Below are positions 34,180-42,752 of a stretch of 64,000 bases of DNA, one piece after another. Within the stretch, counting starts at the first letter, position 1, and every line of letters begins with the position of its first letter. Source of the stretch: CAVZZV01 sp963779845 (GTDB lineage Bacteria; Bacteroidota; Bacteroidia; Bacteroidales; GCA-2748055); the NCBI GenBank assembly GCA_963779845.1, contig CAVZZV010000001.1, positions 434,001 to 498,000 of the forward strand, given 5' to 3'. The position numbers were made by a program, and so were the translations under genes. The notes beneath the pieces were generated by a model, which was not told where the DNA came from, made no database searches, and worked only from the letters and a program-made list of their open reading frames with translations.

Positions 34180-36135
34180 ATGATGATAAAGATAACATTC
34201 CCTGACCAATCGGTCAGGAAATATGAAGAGGGAGTGTCGGGAATGGATATCGCGAAAAGCCTGAGTAACAGTCTGGCCCGCGAAGTCCTCGCCATCACTG
34301 TCAATGATGAGCTATGGGATATTAACCGCCCGATTCGCCAGGATGCCTCCATTCGTTTGCATAAATGGGAAGATGCTGAGGCCAAACACGCTTTCTGGCA
34401 TTCTTCTGCCCACCTTATGGCTGAAGCCGTCGAAAAACTGTTTCCCGGAACAAAATTCGGTATCGGACCGGCCATTGAAAATGGATTTTATTATGATGTG
34501 GATCCCGGGGAAGACCGGCAGATTACCGATGCTGACCTGCCCCGGATAGAAAAAGTGATGAAAGAGCTGGCTTCCAAAAAAGAGGTCTATGCCCGTGAGG
34601 AAGTATCGAAAAATGATGCCTTAAAGTATTTTGAAGATAAAGGGGACGAGTACAAGCTTGAATTGATTTCCGAACTCGAAGATGGCACCATCTCTTTTTA
34701 CAGGCAGGGGGAATTCACCGATCTATGCCGCGGCCCCCACTTGCAGGATAGCTCTCCCATTAAAGCGATTAAATTATTAAATATCGCAGGGGCTTATTGG
34801 CGGGGCAATGAAAAACGGAGGATGCTCACCCGTATTTACGGCATTACTTTCCCGAAACAGAACATGCTCGATGAATATCTCGAAATGCTCGAAAAGGCCA
34901 GGGAGAGAGATCACAGAAAAATCGGAAGGGAACTTGAACTTTTTACCTTCTCCCAAAAAGTAGGTCCCGGGCTGCCATTATGGCTTCCAAAAGGAGCGCA
35001 ACTCAGGGAACGGCTGGAAAACTTTCTCAAAAAAGTACAGGTTGCGCATGGCTATCAACCAGTTATTACCCCACATATTGGCCTAAAGGAACTTTACGTA
35101 ACTTCAGGGCATTATGAAAAATATGGCAAAGATTCCTTTCAACCGATCCATACTCCGCAGGAAGGGGAGGAATTTCTCCTTAAGCCAATGAATTGCCCGC
35201 ATCACATTGAAATATACAAATCCAGACAATATTCCTACAAAGATCTGCCCATTCGCTATGCAGAATTCGGAACCGTTTACCGCTACGAACAGAGCGGGGA
35301 ACTCCATGGGCTTACCCGGGTTCGCGGGTTTACGCAAGACGATGCCCATATTTTCTGTCGCCCCGACCAGCTAAAAGAGGAATTCAAAAAAGTGATCGAT
35401 ATCATTTTATATATTTTTAAAGCACTCGACTTCCAGGATTTCACTGCCCAGGTTTCCCTCAGGGATAAGGAAAATACGGAGAAATATATCGGAAGCGATG
35501 AGAACTGGGAAAAAGCCGAAACCGCTATTATCGAAGCAGCGGCCGAAAAGGGCTTAAAGACTACAGTCGAAATTGGAGAAGCGGCATTTTACGGACCTAA
35601 ACTTGATTTCATGGTCAGAGATGCTATTGGGCGAAAATGGCAGTTAGGTACTGTACAGGTCGACTACAATTTACCGGAACGATTTGAGCTGGAATATGTA
35701 GGGTCAGACAACCAGAAACATCGGCCCGTCATGATACACAGAGCTCCGTTTGGATCCATGGAACGTTTCGTGGCAGTTTTAATTGAACATACAGGCGGGA
35801 AATTCCCTTTGTGGCTTACACCCGATCAGGCTGTTATTTTACCGATTAGTGAAAAATATCAGGAATATGCAGAAAAAGTTTTAAAATTCCTAAATAATTC
35901 CGATATTCGCACACTCATTGACGACAGGAATGAAAAGATAGGTAAAAAGATAAGGGACAATGAGTTAAAGCGGATTCCCTATCTGCTAATTGTGGGTGAA
36001 AGGGAGCAGGAAAACGAATCAATCGCTGTTCGGAAGCAAAGTGAAGGGGATCAGGGAAGCATGAAATTGGAAGAATTCGTTCATTTTATTCAATCGGAGG
36101 TAAAATCCCAGCTCGCAAAAATTGATGAAAACTGA
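34180..36135 (+). CDS. thrS: Threonyl-tRNA synthetase
   Basis: 651 aa, full length. Start at 34180, or at the adjacent ATG 34183 (MIKITFPDQSVRKYEEGVSG). Order of domains: TGS (1-60); the editing (SAD) domain with HSSAHLMAEAVEKLFPGTKF and a later D-L-C-R-G-P-H; the class II catalytic core with MNCPHHIEIYKS (Zn-ligand Cys), RYAEFGTVYRYEQSGELHGL and RVRGFTQDDAHIFC; and the C-terminal anticodon domain (AVILPISEKYQEYAEKVLKF). It charges tRNA-Thr. infC-rpmI-rplT follow, as in many bacteria, with a 107-bp gap that holds a hairpin. Confidence 0.98.
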   Translation: MMIKITFPDQSVRKYEEGVSGMDIAKSLSNSLAREVLAITVNDELWDINRPIRQDASIRLHKWEDAEAKHAFWHSSAHLMAEAVEKLFPGTKFGIGPAIENGFYYDVDPGEDRQITDADLPRIEKVMKELASKKEVYAREEVSKNDALKYFEDKGDEYKLELISELEDGTISFYRQGEFTDLCRGPHLQDSSPIKAIKLLNIAGAYWRGNEKRRMLTRIYGITFPKQNMLDEYLEMLEKARERDHRKIGRELELFTFSQKVGPGLPLWLPKGAQLRERLENFLKKVQVAHGYQPVITPHIGLKELYVTSGHYEKYGKDSFQPIHTPQEGEEFLLKPMNCPHHIEIYKSRQYSYKDLPIRYAEFGTVYRYEQSGELHGLTRVRGFTQDDAHIFCRPDQLKEEFKKVIDIILYIFKALDFQDFTAQVSLRDKENTEKYIGSDENWEKAETAIIEAAAEKGLKTTVEIGEAAFYGPKLDFMVRDAIGRKWQLGTVQVDYNLPERFELEYVGSDNQKHRPVMIHRAPFGSMERFVAVLIEHTGGKFPLWLTPDQAVILPISEKYQEYAEKVLKFLNNSDIRTLIDDRNEKIGKKIRDNELKRIPYLLIVGEREQENESIAVRKQSEGDQGSMKLEEFVHFIQSEVKSQLAKIDEN

Positions 36136-36175
36136 CCTGGGTCTTTTGTTTTAAAGTGGACGATCAATGAATATA

Positions 36176-36197
36176 ACGAAGATCTTTTTTTCTTCGT
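36176..36197 (+). promoter_or_regulatory. Hairpin in the thrS-infC leader
   Basis: A 7-bp stem (ACGAAGA 36176-36182 with TCTTCGT 36191-36197) encloses a T-rich loop, 45 bp before the infC start. The T-run is in the loop, so it is not a normal terminator. It may be part of the ribosomal-protein operon leader. Confidence 0.35.
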
Positions 36198-36227
36198 AAA
36201 GCAAATTAAAATAAGTATAACTAAAAG

Positions 36228-36245
36228 AAGGAGGAATTAGCTATA
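36228..36245 (+). promoter_or_regulatory. Strong Shine-Dalgarno plus AUA start codon of infC
   Basis: AAGGAGG (36228-36234) is followed after 8 nt by ATA at 36243. An in-frame stop (TAA, 36222-36224) closes the frame upstream, and no ATG, GTG or TTG lies between. A full SD is rare in this genome and here marks a non-AUG start. Confidence 0.75.
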
Positions 36246-36809
36246 GCCGGACCTACATTCAGAAGGGGAAACTACCCCCCGAAAAGAGAACAAAACCCCC
36301 ATAAGACTAACAGGGAAATCCGTGTTGATGCAGTACGACTTGTTGGGGATAATATAGAGAATCCGGGCGTTATTTCAACCCAGGAAGCCTTAAAAATGGC
36401 AGATGAAATGGAATTGGACCTGGTGGAAATCTCACCAAACGCCGATCCACCTGTTTGCCGCATAACCGATTATCAGAAATTTCTCTATCAACAAAAGAAA
36501 AAGCAGAAGGAAATTAAGGCCAAAAGCATCAAAGTTGTTGTTAAAGAGATCCGTTTCGGTCCAAATACCGATGAGCACGACTACAACTTTAAACTGAAGC
36601 ACGCGCAAAAATTTTTAGAAGAGGGATCCAAGCTTAAATCTTATGTTTTCTTCAAAGGGAGAAGCATCCTGTATAAAGAGAAAGGGGAAATCCTTCTGTT
36701 AAGATTGGCACAGGACCTGGAAGAGTTTGGGAAAGTGGAGCAACTTCCCAGGCTGGAAGGAAAAAGAATGACTATGCTGATTGCGCCTAAACAACTGAAA
36801 AAGAAATAG
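36243..36809 (+). CDS. infC: Translation initiation factor IF-3 (ATA start)
   Basis: 188 aa from ATA at 36243: I/M-A-G-P-T-F-R-R-G-N-Y then KTNREIRVDAVRLVGDNIEN, LEISTQ-like GVISTQEALKMADEMELDLV, EISPNADPPVCRITDYQKFL, and the C-terminal domain VVKEIRFGPNTDEHDYNFKL. A start at the first ATG (36396) would delete most of the N-terminal domain, so the upstream start is needed for a normal IF-3 length. IF-3 binds 30S and rejects non-AUG starts; a rare start codon in infC allows autoregulation, as known for the AUU of Escherichia coli infC. It is followed by rpmI and rplT. Confidence 0.93.
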   Translation: MAGPTFRRGNYPPKREQNPHKTNREIRVDAVRLVGDNIENPGVISTQEALKMADEMELDLVEISPNADPPVCRITDYQKFLYQQKKKQKEIKAKSIKVVVKEIRFGPNTDEHDYNFKLKHAQKFLEEGSKLKSYVFFKGRSILYKEKGEILLLRLAQDLEEFGKVEQLPRLEGKRMTMLIAPKQLKKK

Positions 36810-36839
36810 TTAAATATTTGAATAAAAATTATTCCTATT

Positions 36840-37037
36840 ATGCCTAAAATGAAGACGAATCCCGGGGCGAAGAAAAGGTTCACCCTTACCGGTACCGGGA
36901 AAATTAAAAGGAAGCACGCTTACAAGAGCCATATCCTGACGAAAAAGTCAACCAAAAGAAAGCGGAATCTCGGATATTTCGACACAGTGAATAAAACTGA
37001 CGAAAAGAATGTGAAACTTCTTCTTGCCATGAAATAA
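36840..37037 (+). CDS. rpmI: Ribosomal protein bL35
   Basis: 65 aa, highly basic. PKMKTNPGAKKRFTLTGTGK is followed by IKRKHAYKSHILTKKSTKRK and RNLGYFDTVN. This is the L35 pattern: K-x-K-T-x-x-x-A-K-K-R-F then K-x-x-x-A-x-x-x-H. It is part of the large ribosomal subunit. It lies between infC (30 bp upstream) and rplT (80 bp downstream) in the conserved infC-rpmI-rplT order. The following gap contains a stem-loop. Confidence 0.97.
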   Translation: MPKMKTNPGAKKRFTLTGTGKIKRKHAYKSHILTKKSTKRKRNLGYFDTVNKTDEKNVKLLLAMK

Positions 37038-37055
37038 ATTAATTTTTGTTAACCA

Positions 37056-37102
37056 GAATGGTAAAGCATTCAAGTTTCCGTTAAGCCGGAACGCTACCAT
37101 TC
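37056..37102 (+). promoter_or_regulatory. Stem-loop in the rpmI-rplT gap (possible L20 autoregulatory site)
   Basis: GAATGGTA (37056-37063) pairs perfectly with TACCATTC (37095-37102). After a 2-nt bulge, GC (37066-37067) pairs with GC (37093-37094), and further weaker pairs extend the stem. It ends 15 bp before the rplT ATG. L20 represses its operon by binding RNA structures in other bacteria; use of this element for that purpose is inference. Confidence 0.5.
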
Positions 37103-37117
37103 AAAAAACTTAGAAAA

Positions 37118-37465
37118 ATGCCACGTTCAGTTAATGCTGTAGCTGCAAAGCAACGAAAAAAGAAGGTTTTAAATCAGACCAAAGGATACTTTGGAAGAAG
37201 AAAAAATGTATGGACTGTCGCCAAAAACGCCCTTGAAAAGGGGTTGCAATATTCCTACAGGGACAGACGGACCAAAAAGAGAAATTTCAGGGCATTATGG
37301 ATCCAGCGGATCAATGCCGGGGTAAGGGAACATGGATTGTCCTATTCTGAATTTATGGGTCTGCTGCACAAAAAAAATATCGACATCAACCGGAAAGTGC
37401 TCGCCGATATGGCCATGAATCAACCGGAAGCTTTTGCCGAAATCGTCGCCAAGGTAAAAGCATAG
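37118..37465 (+). CDS. rplT: Ribosomal protein bL20
   Basis: 115 aa. PRSVNAVAAKQRKKKVLNQT is followed by KGYFGRRKNVWTVAKNALEK, YRDRRTKKRNFRALWIQRIN, and the C-terminal RNA-binding half GVREHGLSYSEFMGLLHKKN. L20 assembles early on 23S rRNA and in many bacteria represses the infC-rpmI-rplT operon. It is last of that operon and is followed by a G+C-rich hairpin before dapB. Length is normal. Confidence 0.97.
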   Translation: MPRSVNAVAAKQRKKKVLNQTKGYFGRRKNVWTVAKNALEKGLQYSYRDRRTKKRNFRALWIQRINAGVREHGLSYSEFMGLLHKKNIDINRKVLADMAMNQPEAFAEIVAKVKA

Positions 37466-37489
37466 AAATCATTAAGATATTAGGATCAT

Positions 37490-37520
37490 AGGGCCGGACT
37501 TTACCGGCCCTTGATATTTT
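37490..37520 (+). terminator. Probable terminator after rplT
   Basis: GGGCCGG (37491-37497) pairs with CCGGCCC (37504-37510), followed by TTGATATTTT. The stem is strong but the T-run is interrupted, so termination may be partial and dapB may be reached by read-through. Confidence 0.6.
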
Positions 37521-37532
37521 AAACAACAGAAT

Positions 37533-38249
37533 ATGAATATCTGCCTTATCGGATATGGTAAAATGGGCAGGGAAATTGAAAAAATTGCCCTGGAAAGAGG
37601 TCATCAGATAAAATTGATTGTCGACCTTGATAACCATGAGGATTTAAACCCCGCCAATCTTTCTAAGTGTGATGTAGCCATCGACTTTACCCGTCCTGAA
37701 GCCGCGATTCCCAATATCAGGGCCTGCTTCCAGGCAGGTATACCTGTTGTTACCGGAACGACGGGTTGGAACGATAAGCAGGCAGATATTATAAAGGAAT
37801 GCAACGAACGCAACCAAACGCTGTTCTACTCTTCTAATTTTAGCATCGGGGTAAATATTTTCTTTGCGGTCAATCGCTATATGGCAGGCCTTATGGATGG
37901 ATTCCCGGAATACAACGTGAGGATCCGGGAAACACACCATATCCAAAAGCTTGACGCACCCAGTGGAACAGCCATTACTATTGCTGAGCAAATCGTTAAT
38001 AAGGTCCGGAGAAAAGCAAACTGGAAACTCTCTGCCTCCCCTTCCATCAATGAAATTGGAATTGAGTCTGTACGCGAGGGAGACATTAAAGGAATTCATG
38101 AAGTTAGCTGGGAATCGGATATAGAACTCCTTTCCCTAAGTCATTCTTCAAAATCGAGAAAAGGACTGGCCTTTGGGGCCCTGCTCGCCGCTGAATTCGT
38201 CTATAAAAAGAAAGGAGTATACACGATGCGTGAATTACTGGCCCTTTAA
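37533..38249 (+). CDS. dapB: 4-hydroxy-tetrahydrodipicolinate reductase
   Basis: 238 aa, the short form usual in Bacteroidota. The N-terminal Rossmann motif is ICLIGYGKMGREIEKIALER. AIDFTRPEAAIPNIRACFQA, VTGTTGWNDK and YSSNFSIGVNIFFAVNRYMA follow. The catalytic block is RETHHIQKLDAPSGTAITIA (H-H, Lys, and D-A-P-S-G-T-A). It reduces the dipicolinate intermediate with NAD(P)H on the way to diaminopimelate and lysine. Its stop TAATG overlaps the ATG of the first signal peptidase gene by 1 bp, so dapB-lepB-lepB is probably one transcript. Confidence 0.97.
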   Translation: MNICLIGYGKMGREIEKIALERGHQIKLIVDLDNHEDLNPANLSKCDVAIDFTRPEAAIPNIRACFQAGIPVVTGTTGWNDKQADIIKECNERNQTLFYSSNFSIGVNIFFAVNRYMAGLMDGFPEYNVRIRETHHIQKLDAPSGTAITIAEQIVNKVRRKANWKLSASPSINEIGIESVREGDIKGIHEVSWESDIELLSLSHSSKSRKGLAFGALLAAEFVYKKKGVYTMRELLAL

Positions 38250-39586
38250 TGCGGATGAAACCAAAGCCTTCCCTGAAGGATTTTATCCTTCTTCTATTCT
38301 GGACCCTGATCTGTCTTTTTATTATTACATGGTTCAGAGCCTGGATCTTGCTTCCTGTCATTCTCCTTTTTATCGATGGATTCATAACAGGGATCCTCCC
38401 GTGGGATAAACTAACGAAAAGATTCCGCTTCTCTTCCAGGCCACAGAAAATCTTTGAATGGCCAGCTGCAATATTATTGGCATTGGTCATATCCGTGGCG
38501 GTTAAAACATATTTTGTGGAAGCCTATAAAATCCCTACCCCTTCCATGGAAGAAACTTTGATGGTGGGAGATTACCTCTTTGTAAGCAAAATAGCATACG
38601 GCCCAAAACTTCCCAACACTCCCCTCTCGATCCCATTTCTGCCCAATATTCTTCATGGTGGTCACAAGAGCTATTCTGAGCGGATCCGTCTCCCCTATAA
38701 ACGTTTGTTCGGAATAGGAGGTATTCACAGGAACGACATTATCGTTTTCAACTTTCCTGAGGGAGATACGGTGGTGGTTGAATATCCAGGCCAGGATTAC
38801 TACTCCCTCGTGCGGCAATACGGAAGGGAATATATGAAAAAAAACTATACCCTTATAATATGCCCAATAGATAAACGTGACACCTATATAAAGAGGTGTG
38901 TTGGCTTACCCGGGGATACCCTGAGTTTAAGAGGAGCAAGGGTATTTGTCAATGACCAGCTGGTAAAGGAATTTCCTGGCCAGCAATTTAAATATTACGT
39001 AAGGACAATCGACGGCATGATGCATGATTCTATCCTCGCCAGGATCGGGGTAAATAGGGATGAAATGAACTACAATCCAAAAAACAACATCCATACCCTG
39101 CTTTTGAGTAATGATGACGTGGAATACCTTATAGCTCTAAAAAGTATACGGAGTATTCAACGCTACACTGAACCCATTATTTCCTTCAGGAATAAAGAGG
39201 TATTCCCTCACGAAGCCCGCTTTGAATGGACTCCTGATCAATTTGGCCCTCTGCTGATTCCTGCTAAAGATCTCACGATAGAGATTACAAACCAGAATTT
39301 ACCCATATACCGGAGAATTATAGAGGTGTATGAAGGCAATGAATTAAAAATTTCCGGGGATCAAATATATATTAATGGTAAATTAACTCGTTTTTATACC
39401 TTTGGAATGGATTATTATTTTGTCTTGGGAGACAACAGGCATAATTCCCTGGATTCCAGGTTCTGGGGCTTTGTGCCGGAAGACCATGTGGTAGGTAAAG
39501 CAGTACTTATCTGGTTTTCCAGGGATCCGGCTGAAAATATTTTTAAAGGGCTCAGGTCCACTCGCATTTTGAAAACAATTAAATAG
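38249..39586 (+). CDS. lepB: Signal peptidase I (copy 1)
   Basis: 445 aa. Hydrophobic segments at ~10-45 are followed by a membrane anchor (WPAAILLALVISVAVKTYFV). The catalytic Ser is S99 in YKIPTPSMEETLMVGDYLFV. The general-base Lys is K215 in DTYIKRCVGLPGD. The box GDNRHNSLDSRFWGFVPEDH, then VVGKAVLIW, completes the S26 signature. The 116 residues between Ser and Lys exceed the usual ~55, so a long inserted beta region is present. It cleaves signal peptides at the periplasmic face. It is coupled to dapB by a 1-bp overlap and to copy 2 by a 6-bp gap. Confidence 0.95.
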   Translation: MRMKPKPSLKDFILLLFWTLICLFIITWFRAWILLPVILLFIDGFITGILPWDKLTKRFRFSSRPQKIFEWPAAILLALVISVAVKTYFVEAYKIPTPSMEETLMVGDYLFVSKIAYGPKLPNTPLSIPFLPNILHGGHKSYSERIRLPYKRLFGIGGIHRNDIIVFNFPEGDTVVVEYPGQDYYSLVRQYGREYMKKNYTLIICPIDKRDTYIKRCVGLPGDTLSLRGARVFVNDQLVKEFPGQQFKYYVRTIDGMMHDSILARIGVNRDEMNYNPKNNIHTLLLSNDDVEYLIALKSIRSIQRYTEPIISFRNKEVFPHEARFEWTPDQFGPLLIPAKDLTIEITNQNLPIYRRIIEVYEGNELKISGDQIYINGKLTRFYTFGMDYYFVLGDNRHNSLDSRFWGFVPEDHVVGKAVLIWFSRDPAENIFKGLRSTRILKTIK

Positions 39587-39592
39587 AAAAAA

Positions 39593-40972
39593 ATGAATGG
39601 TATTTTGCACAACCGCTATTTTAAATTTGGTGTAGTCACTTTTATTTACATCCTTTTCGTTATTTGGCTCCGTAATTACTGGTTCCTCCTGGGGATTCCT
39701 GTCATATACGATCTCTATGTATCTCAAAAGGTTAACTGGACTTTCTGGAAAAAACGTAAAGGAAAAAATTCCACGGTTATTGAGTGGCTCGATGCACTTA
39801 TTTTTGCTGTTGTAGCGGTTACCCTCATCAACATCTACCTCTTTCAAAATTATAAAATACCCACTCCCTCCATGGAAAGCACTCTTATGGTAGGCGATCA
39901 TCTGTATGTGAGCAAAGTAGCATACGGCCCCCGCGCCCCGATGACACCTCTATCCTTCCCCTTTTCTCAAAACAGGGTCGGGAACTTCGAATCCTACGTG
40001 AAATGGATTCAACTTGATTACAAAAGATTAGCTGGCTTTGGGCATGTACAGAGAAACGACATTGTGGTTTTCAATTTTCCGGCCGGGGATACCGTTATTC
40101 TTGAAAATTCAGCAGCCAGTTATTACAGTATTGCCCGGGAGGTAGCCTATTCCAATGCCATGTCAAAAAATGATCCGGCTTGGGAAAAGTATATTCCTGA
40201 AGCAAAAAGCCAATTGAGAAACTCAGGCAGGATTCATATTGTTGAACGACCAGTGGACCGTAAAGATAATTATGTAAAACGATGCGTAGCTATACCCGGT
40301 GACAGCCTCAAAATTATTCATGGTCAGGTTTATATTAATGGTGAAGCGCAACCTGCCTTTAAGGGAATCCAGCATGACTACCTCGTGCAAACCAATGGCC
40401 GTCCCTTAAATCCCCGTGCACTTGAAGAATTCGATATCCCCTCAAACATTCTTGGCATCCAGAACAATCCTAACTATATTCTTCCTTTAACAATTGAAAA
40501 GGCTGAGAGATTAAAGAGGGAGGTCCCGGATATCATCAGGGTGGAACAACGGGAAAGGCAAGGATACAACTACCAGTTATTTCCTCATGATCCGAATTAC
40601 CGCTGGAACGATGACAATTTTGGGCCTGTTTGGATCCCTAAAAAAGGTACTACCATCAATATTGACATAAGCAATATTTCATTCTACAAACGGATTATCG
40701 AGGCATACGAGAAAAACAGTCTGCGGATTGACGGCGATAGAATTTTTATTAATGGAAAAGAGGCCCGGGATTACACCTTCAAAATGGATTATTACTGGAT
40801 GATGGGCGATAACCGACATGCTTCTTCCGACTCGCGATACTGGGGATATGTTCCGGAAGATCATATTGTGGGTAAACCCAAATTTATTTGGCTGTCCCTC
40901 GACAAAAACAAAAAATTCCTCAATAAAATAAGGCTTAACAGGATGTTCAGCAGCATTGATCCTTCAAAATAA
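39593..40972 (+). CDS. lepB: Signal peptidase I (copy 2)
   Basis: 459 aa, a paralogue of the gene just upstream. Membrane anchor at ~65-85 (EWLDALIFAVVAVTLINIYL). Catalytic S93 lies in YKIPTPSMESTLMVGDHLYV and K229 in DNYVKRCVAIPGDSLKI. The C-terminal box is GDNRHASSDSRYWGYVPEDH, then IVGKPKFIW. The Ser-Lys insertion is even longer (136 residues). Two adjacent intact copies suggest division of labour, for example between ordinary Sec cargo and large T9SS or lipoprotein-like substrates; that is inference. Confidence 0.95.
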   Translation: MNGILHNRYFKFGVVTFIYILFVIWLRNYWFLLGIPVIYDLYVSQKVNWTFWKKRKGKNSTVIEWLDALIFAVVAVTLINIYLFQNYKIPTPSMESTLMVGDHLYVSKVAYGPRAPMTPLSFPFSQNRVGNFESYVKWIQLDYKRLAGFGHVQRNDIVVFNFPAGDTVILENSAASYYSIAREVAYSNAMSKNDPAWEKYIPEAKSQLRNSGRIHIVERPVDRKDNYVKRCVAIPGDSLKIIHGQVYINGEAQPAFKGIQHDYLVQTNGRPLNPRALEEFDIPSNILGIQNNPNYILPLTIEKAERLKREVPDIIRVEQRERQGYNYQLFPHDPNYRWNDDNFGPVWIPKKGTTINIDISNISFYKRIIEAYEKNSLRIDGDRIFINGKEARDYTFKMDYYWMMGDNRHASSDSRYWGYVPEDHIVGKPKFIWLSLDKNKKFLNKIRLNRMFSSIDPSK

Positions 40973-40996
40973 AGTTGGATTGCCATACCCCTGTTT

Positions 40997-41021
40997 AATC
41001 CCTGACGGAGTGGGAATTTTT
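40997..41021 (+). terminator. Weak terminator after the second lepB
   Basis: AATCCC (40997-41002) can pair with GGGAATT, with one bulged A, and is followed by a short TTTTT. It lies between lepB and the convergent polyferredoxin gene. Confidence 0.4.
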
Positions 41022-41147
41022 CTGCTGTAATGGTTTTTAATAACCTGTTTAATCCCCTGATGAAATCGTATGCCGCTGAGGTTTCTTCGCGCCACGGTGG
41101 GTTAAGACCGTATTAATGGCAACAATTTTTGGTTCAAAAACATTCCA

Positions 41148-42752
41148 TTAAAATGGAAATTCCTCCTCCATGGAGGGTTCTTCTAATTTCTCCGATTTTG
41201 GTTTCTGGGCTGTTTCATGAATCCGGTGCCCATCAACATAAATTGCTTTGTAGGGAACAACCGGGCAGGCATTTTCACAGGCTCCGCATCCCACGCAAAT
41301 GGTGTTGTCCGTTTCAGGAATGGTAAGGTTGCCAATGTAGGGCACCATTTTGACCGCCTGGGTAGGACAATGTTCCGAACAGGATCCACAAGCCGTGTTC
41401 TCCGTGTAGACAACACAGTTTTCCTTTATGAAATGGACCCTGCCGATCTGAAGGGTTTTCTTCGACTCAACGTCCAGAGACAATATGGCCCCAGTGGGAC
41501 AAATCTCTGCACAGCGTACACATTCAAAATTGCAATAGTTTGTATCATAATCCATAAAAGGTTGCATATAATTAATGAAACCATACTGACTTACTGATGG
41601 TTGCAACACTTTCGTGGGGCATTGACTGACACATAACTGACATGCAGTACAAATGGAATTGAAGTGGTCAATACTTAAGGAACCGGGGGGGGAAGATACA
41701 GATGTTTTAACTATAGGGACCGTAGTAGCTTTTTTGTTCAAGGGTTGATCATCATCATTGATTAAACTTCCACCGATAGCATTTCGGATTCCGGTAAGGA
41801 GAAGTAAACTTGAAATGGATGTTGATATGAACTGTTTTCTCCCGGTATCGACCTTGTGAATAACAGGAGGAGGAGTCTCCCTCCTGTCCGGCATTTTCTT
41901 AAAAGAGTATCTTATTGCTGAATCATTACAAACAGGAAGACAATTATAACACGCAACACAACGTGATTGATCAATAAATCTTTCTTTTACATTGATACAT
42001 TCAGCTTTACAAGCTACGGCACATTTACCGCATTGGGTGCAGGCAGTTTGGTCCATCCTTATCCTAAAGAAGGAAAAACGGGACAACCATCCCAGCAATG
42101 TCCCCACCGGACAAATGGTGTTGCAATAGAGCCTTCCCCGTTTGGCAGACATATATATTACTATGACCAGGGCAATTATGGGAAAAGCAATACTTAATAT
42201 ATGGACCGGGTTCTGATCTTTGAGGTAAAAATAAAATATATTCATGCTCTCAAGCAAACCGGCAATCAGGTTGTTCACGACGATTCCCACCGGACGGAAC
42301 AGACCAGTGGCCATCTTCCCGTAAATACTATATGGATCAAGCAGGTTAAGCAAAAAAACCGTAAAAAAAAGAGAAATAAGGAGAGTAACTCCAAGGATTA
42401 AATTACGAATTACTGTCCAGGGGCTGGAGTACTTAAACCGGTTTTTCTTTTTAGATTTGAATAAACGGGAAACGCGTATGACTATGTCCTGAAATATACC
42501 AAGGGGACAAATAGCCGAACAATATACCCTGCCGAAGAGGAGGGTTAGTAAAAGGACAATTACAAAGCCAGTAGCAGCCAATGAAAATATAGTCAGGAAT
42601 CGCAGAAGAGATGGTACAAACTGCAGATACAAAATCCACCTTATATTCCTATCGGTTAAAAGATCCCTGAAATCCAGAAAGACAAGGCTGGTAGCAACAA
42701 TAAAAATCAGGGCAACTATTACCCTGCCCCTTTTCAACCACTTGTAACTCAT
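41148..42752 (-). CDS. Membrane-bound polyferredoxin (NapH/4Fe-4S) protein
   Basis: 534 aa. The N-terminal half has about five hydrophobic segments with YCSAICPLGIFQD and YCNTICPVGTLLGW, as in NapH/NosR-type proteins. Then come repeated ferredoxin motifs C-x2-C-x2-C-x3-C(P): CTQCGKCAVACKAECI, CVACYNCLPVCNDSAI, CTACQLCVSQCPTKVL, CVRCAEICPTGAI, CGSCSEHCPTQAV and CVGCGACENACPVVPYKAI. It should pass electrons across the inner membrane; donor and acceptor are unknown. It starts inside the end of the DUF362 gene (4-bp overlap). Confidence 0.9.
   Translation of the reverse strand: MSYKWLKRGRVIVALIFIVATSLVFLDFRDLLTDRNIRWILYLQFVPSLLRFLTIFSLAATGFVIVLLLTLLFGRVYCSAICPLGIFQDIVIRVSRLFKSKKKNRFKYSSPWTVIRNLILGVTLLISLFFTVFLLNLLDPYSIYGKMATGLFRPVGIVVNNLIAGLLESMNIFYFYLKDQNPVHILSIAFPIIALVIVIYMSAKRGRLYCNTICPVGTLLGWLSRFSFFRIRMDQTACTQCGKCAVACKAECINVKERFIDQSRCVACYNCLPVCNDSAIRYSFKKMPDRRETPPPVIHKVDTGRKQFISTSISSLLLLTGIRNAIGGSLINDDDQPLNKKATTVPIVKTSVSSPPGSLSIDHFNSICTACQLCVSQCPTKVLQPSVSQYGFINYMQPFMDYDTNYCNFECVRCAEICPTGAILSLDVESKKTLQIGRVHFIKENCVVYTENTACGSCSEHCPTQAVKMVPYIGNLTIPETDNTICVGCGACENACPVVPYKAIYVDGHRIHETAQKPKSEKLEEPSMEEEFPF

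Noticed and set aside
34136..34183. Short ORF MNFTNFATLKNQVSP before thrS as a threonine leader peptide
   Set aside because: Only two Thr codons, no terminator follows, and it overlaps a perfect -7 promoter box, so it is probably upstream of or at the transcription start.
36176..36197. Terminator between thrS and infC
   Set aside because: The T-run lies in the loop, not after the stem, so it does not fit an intrinsic terminator.
36396..36809. infC starting at the first ATG
   Set aside because: It would remove most of the conserved N-terminal domain; the SD and family length support the ATA start at 36243.
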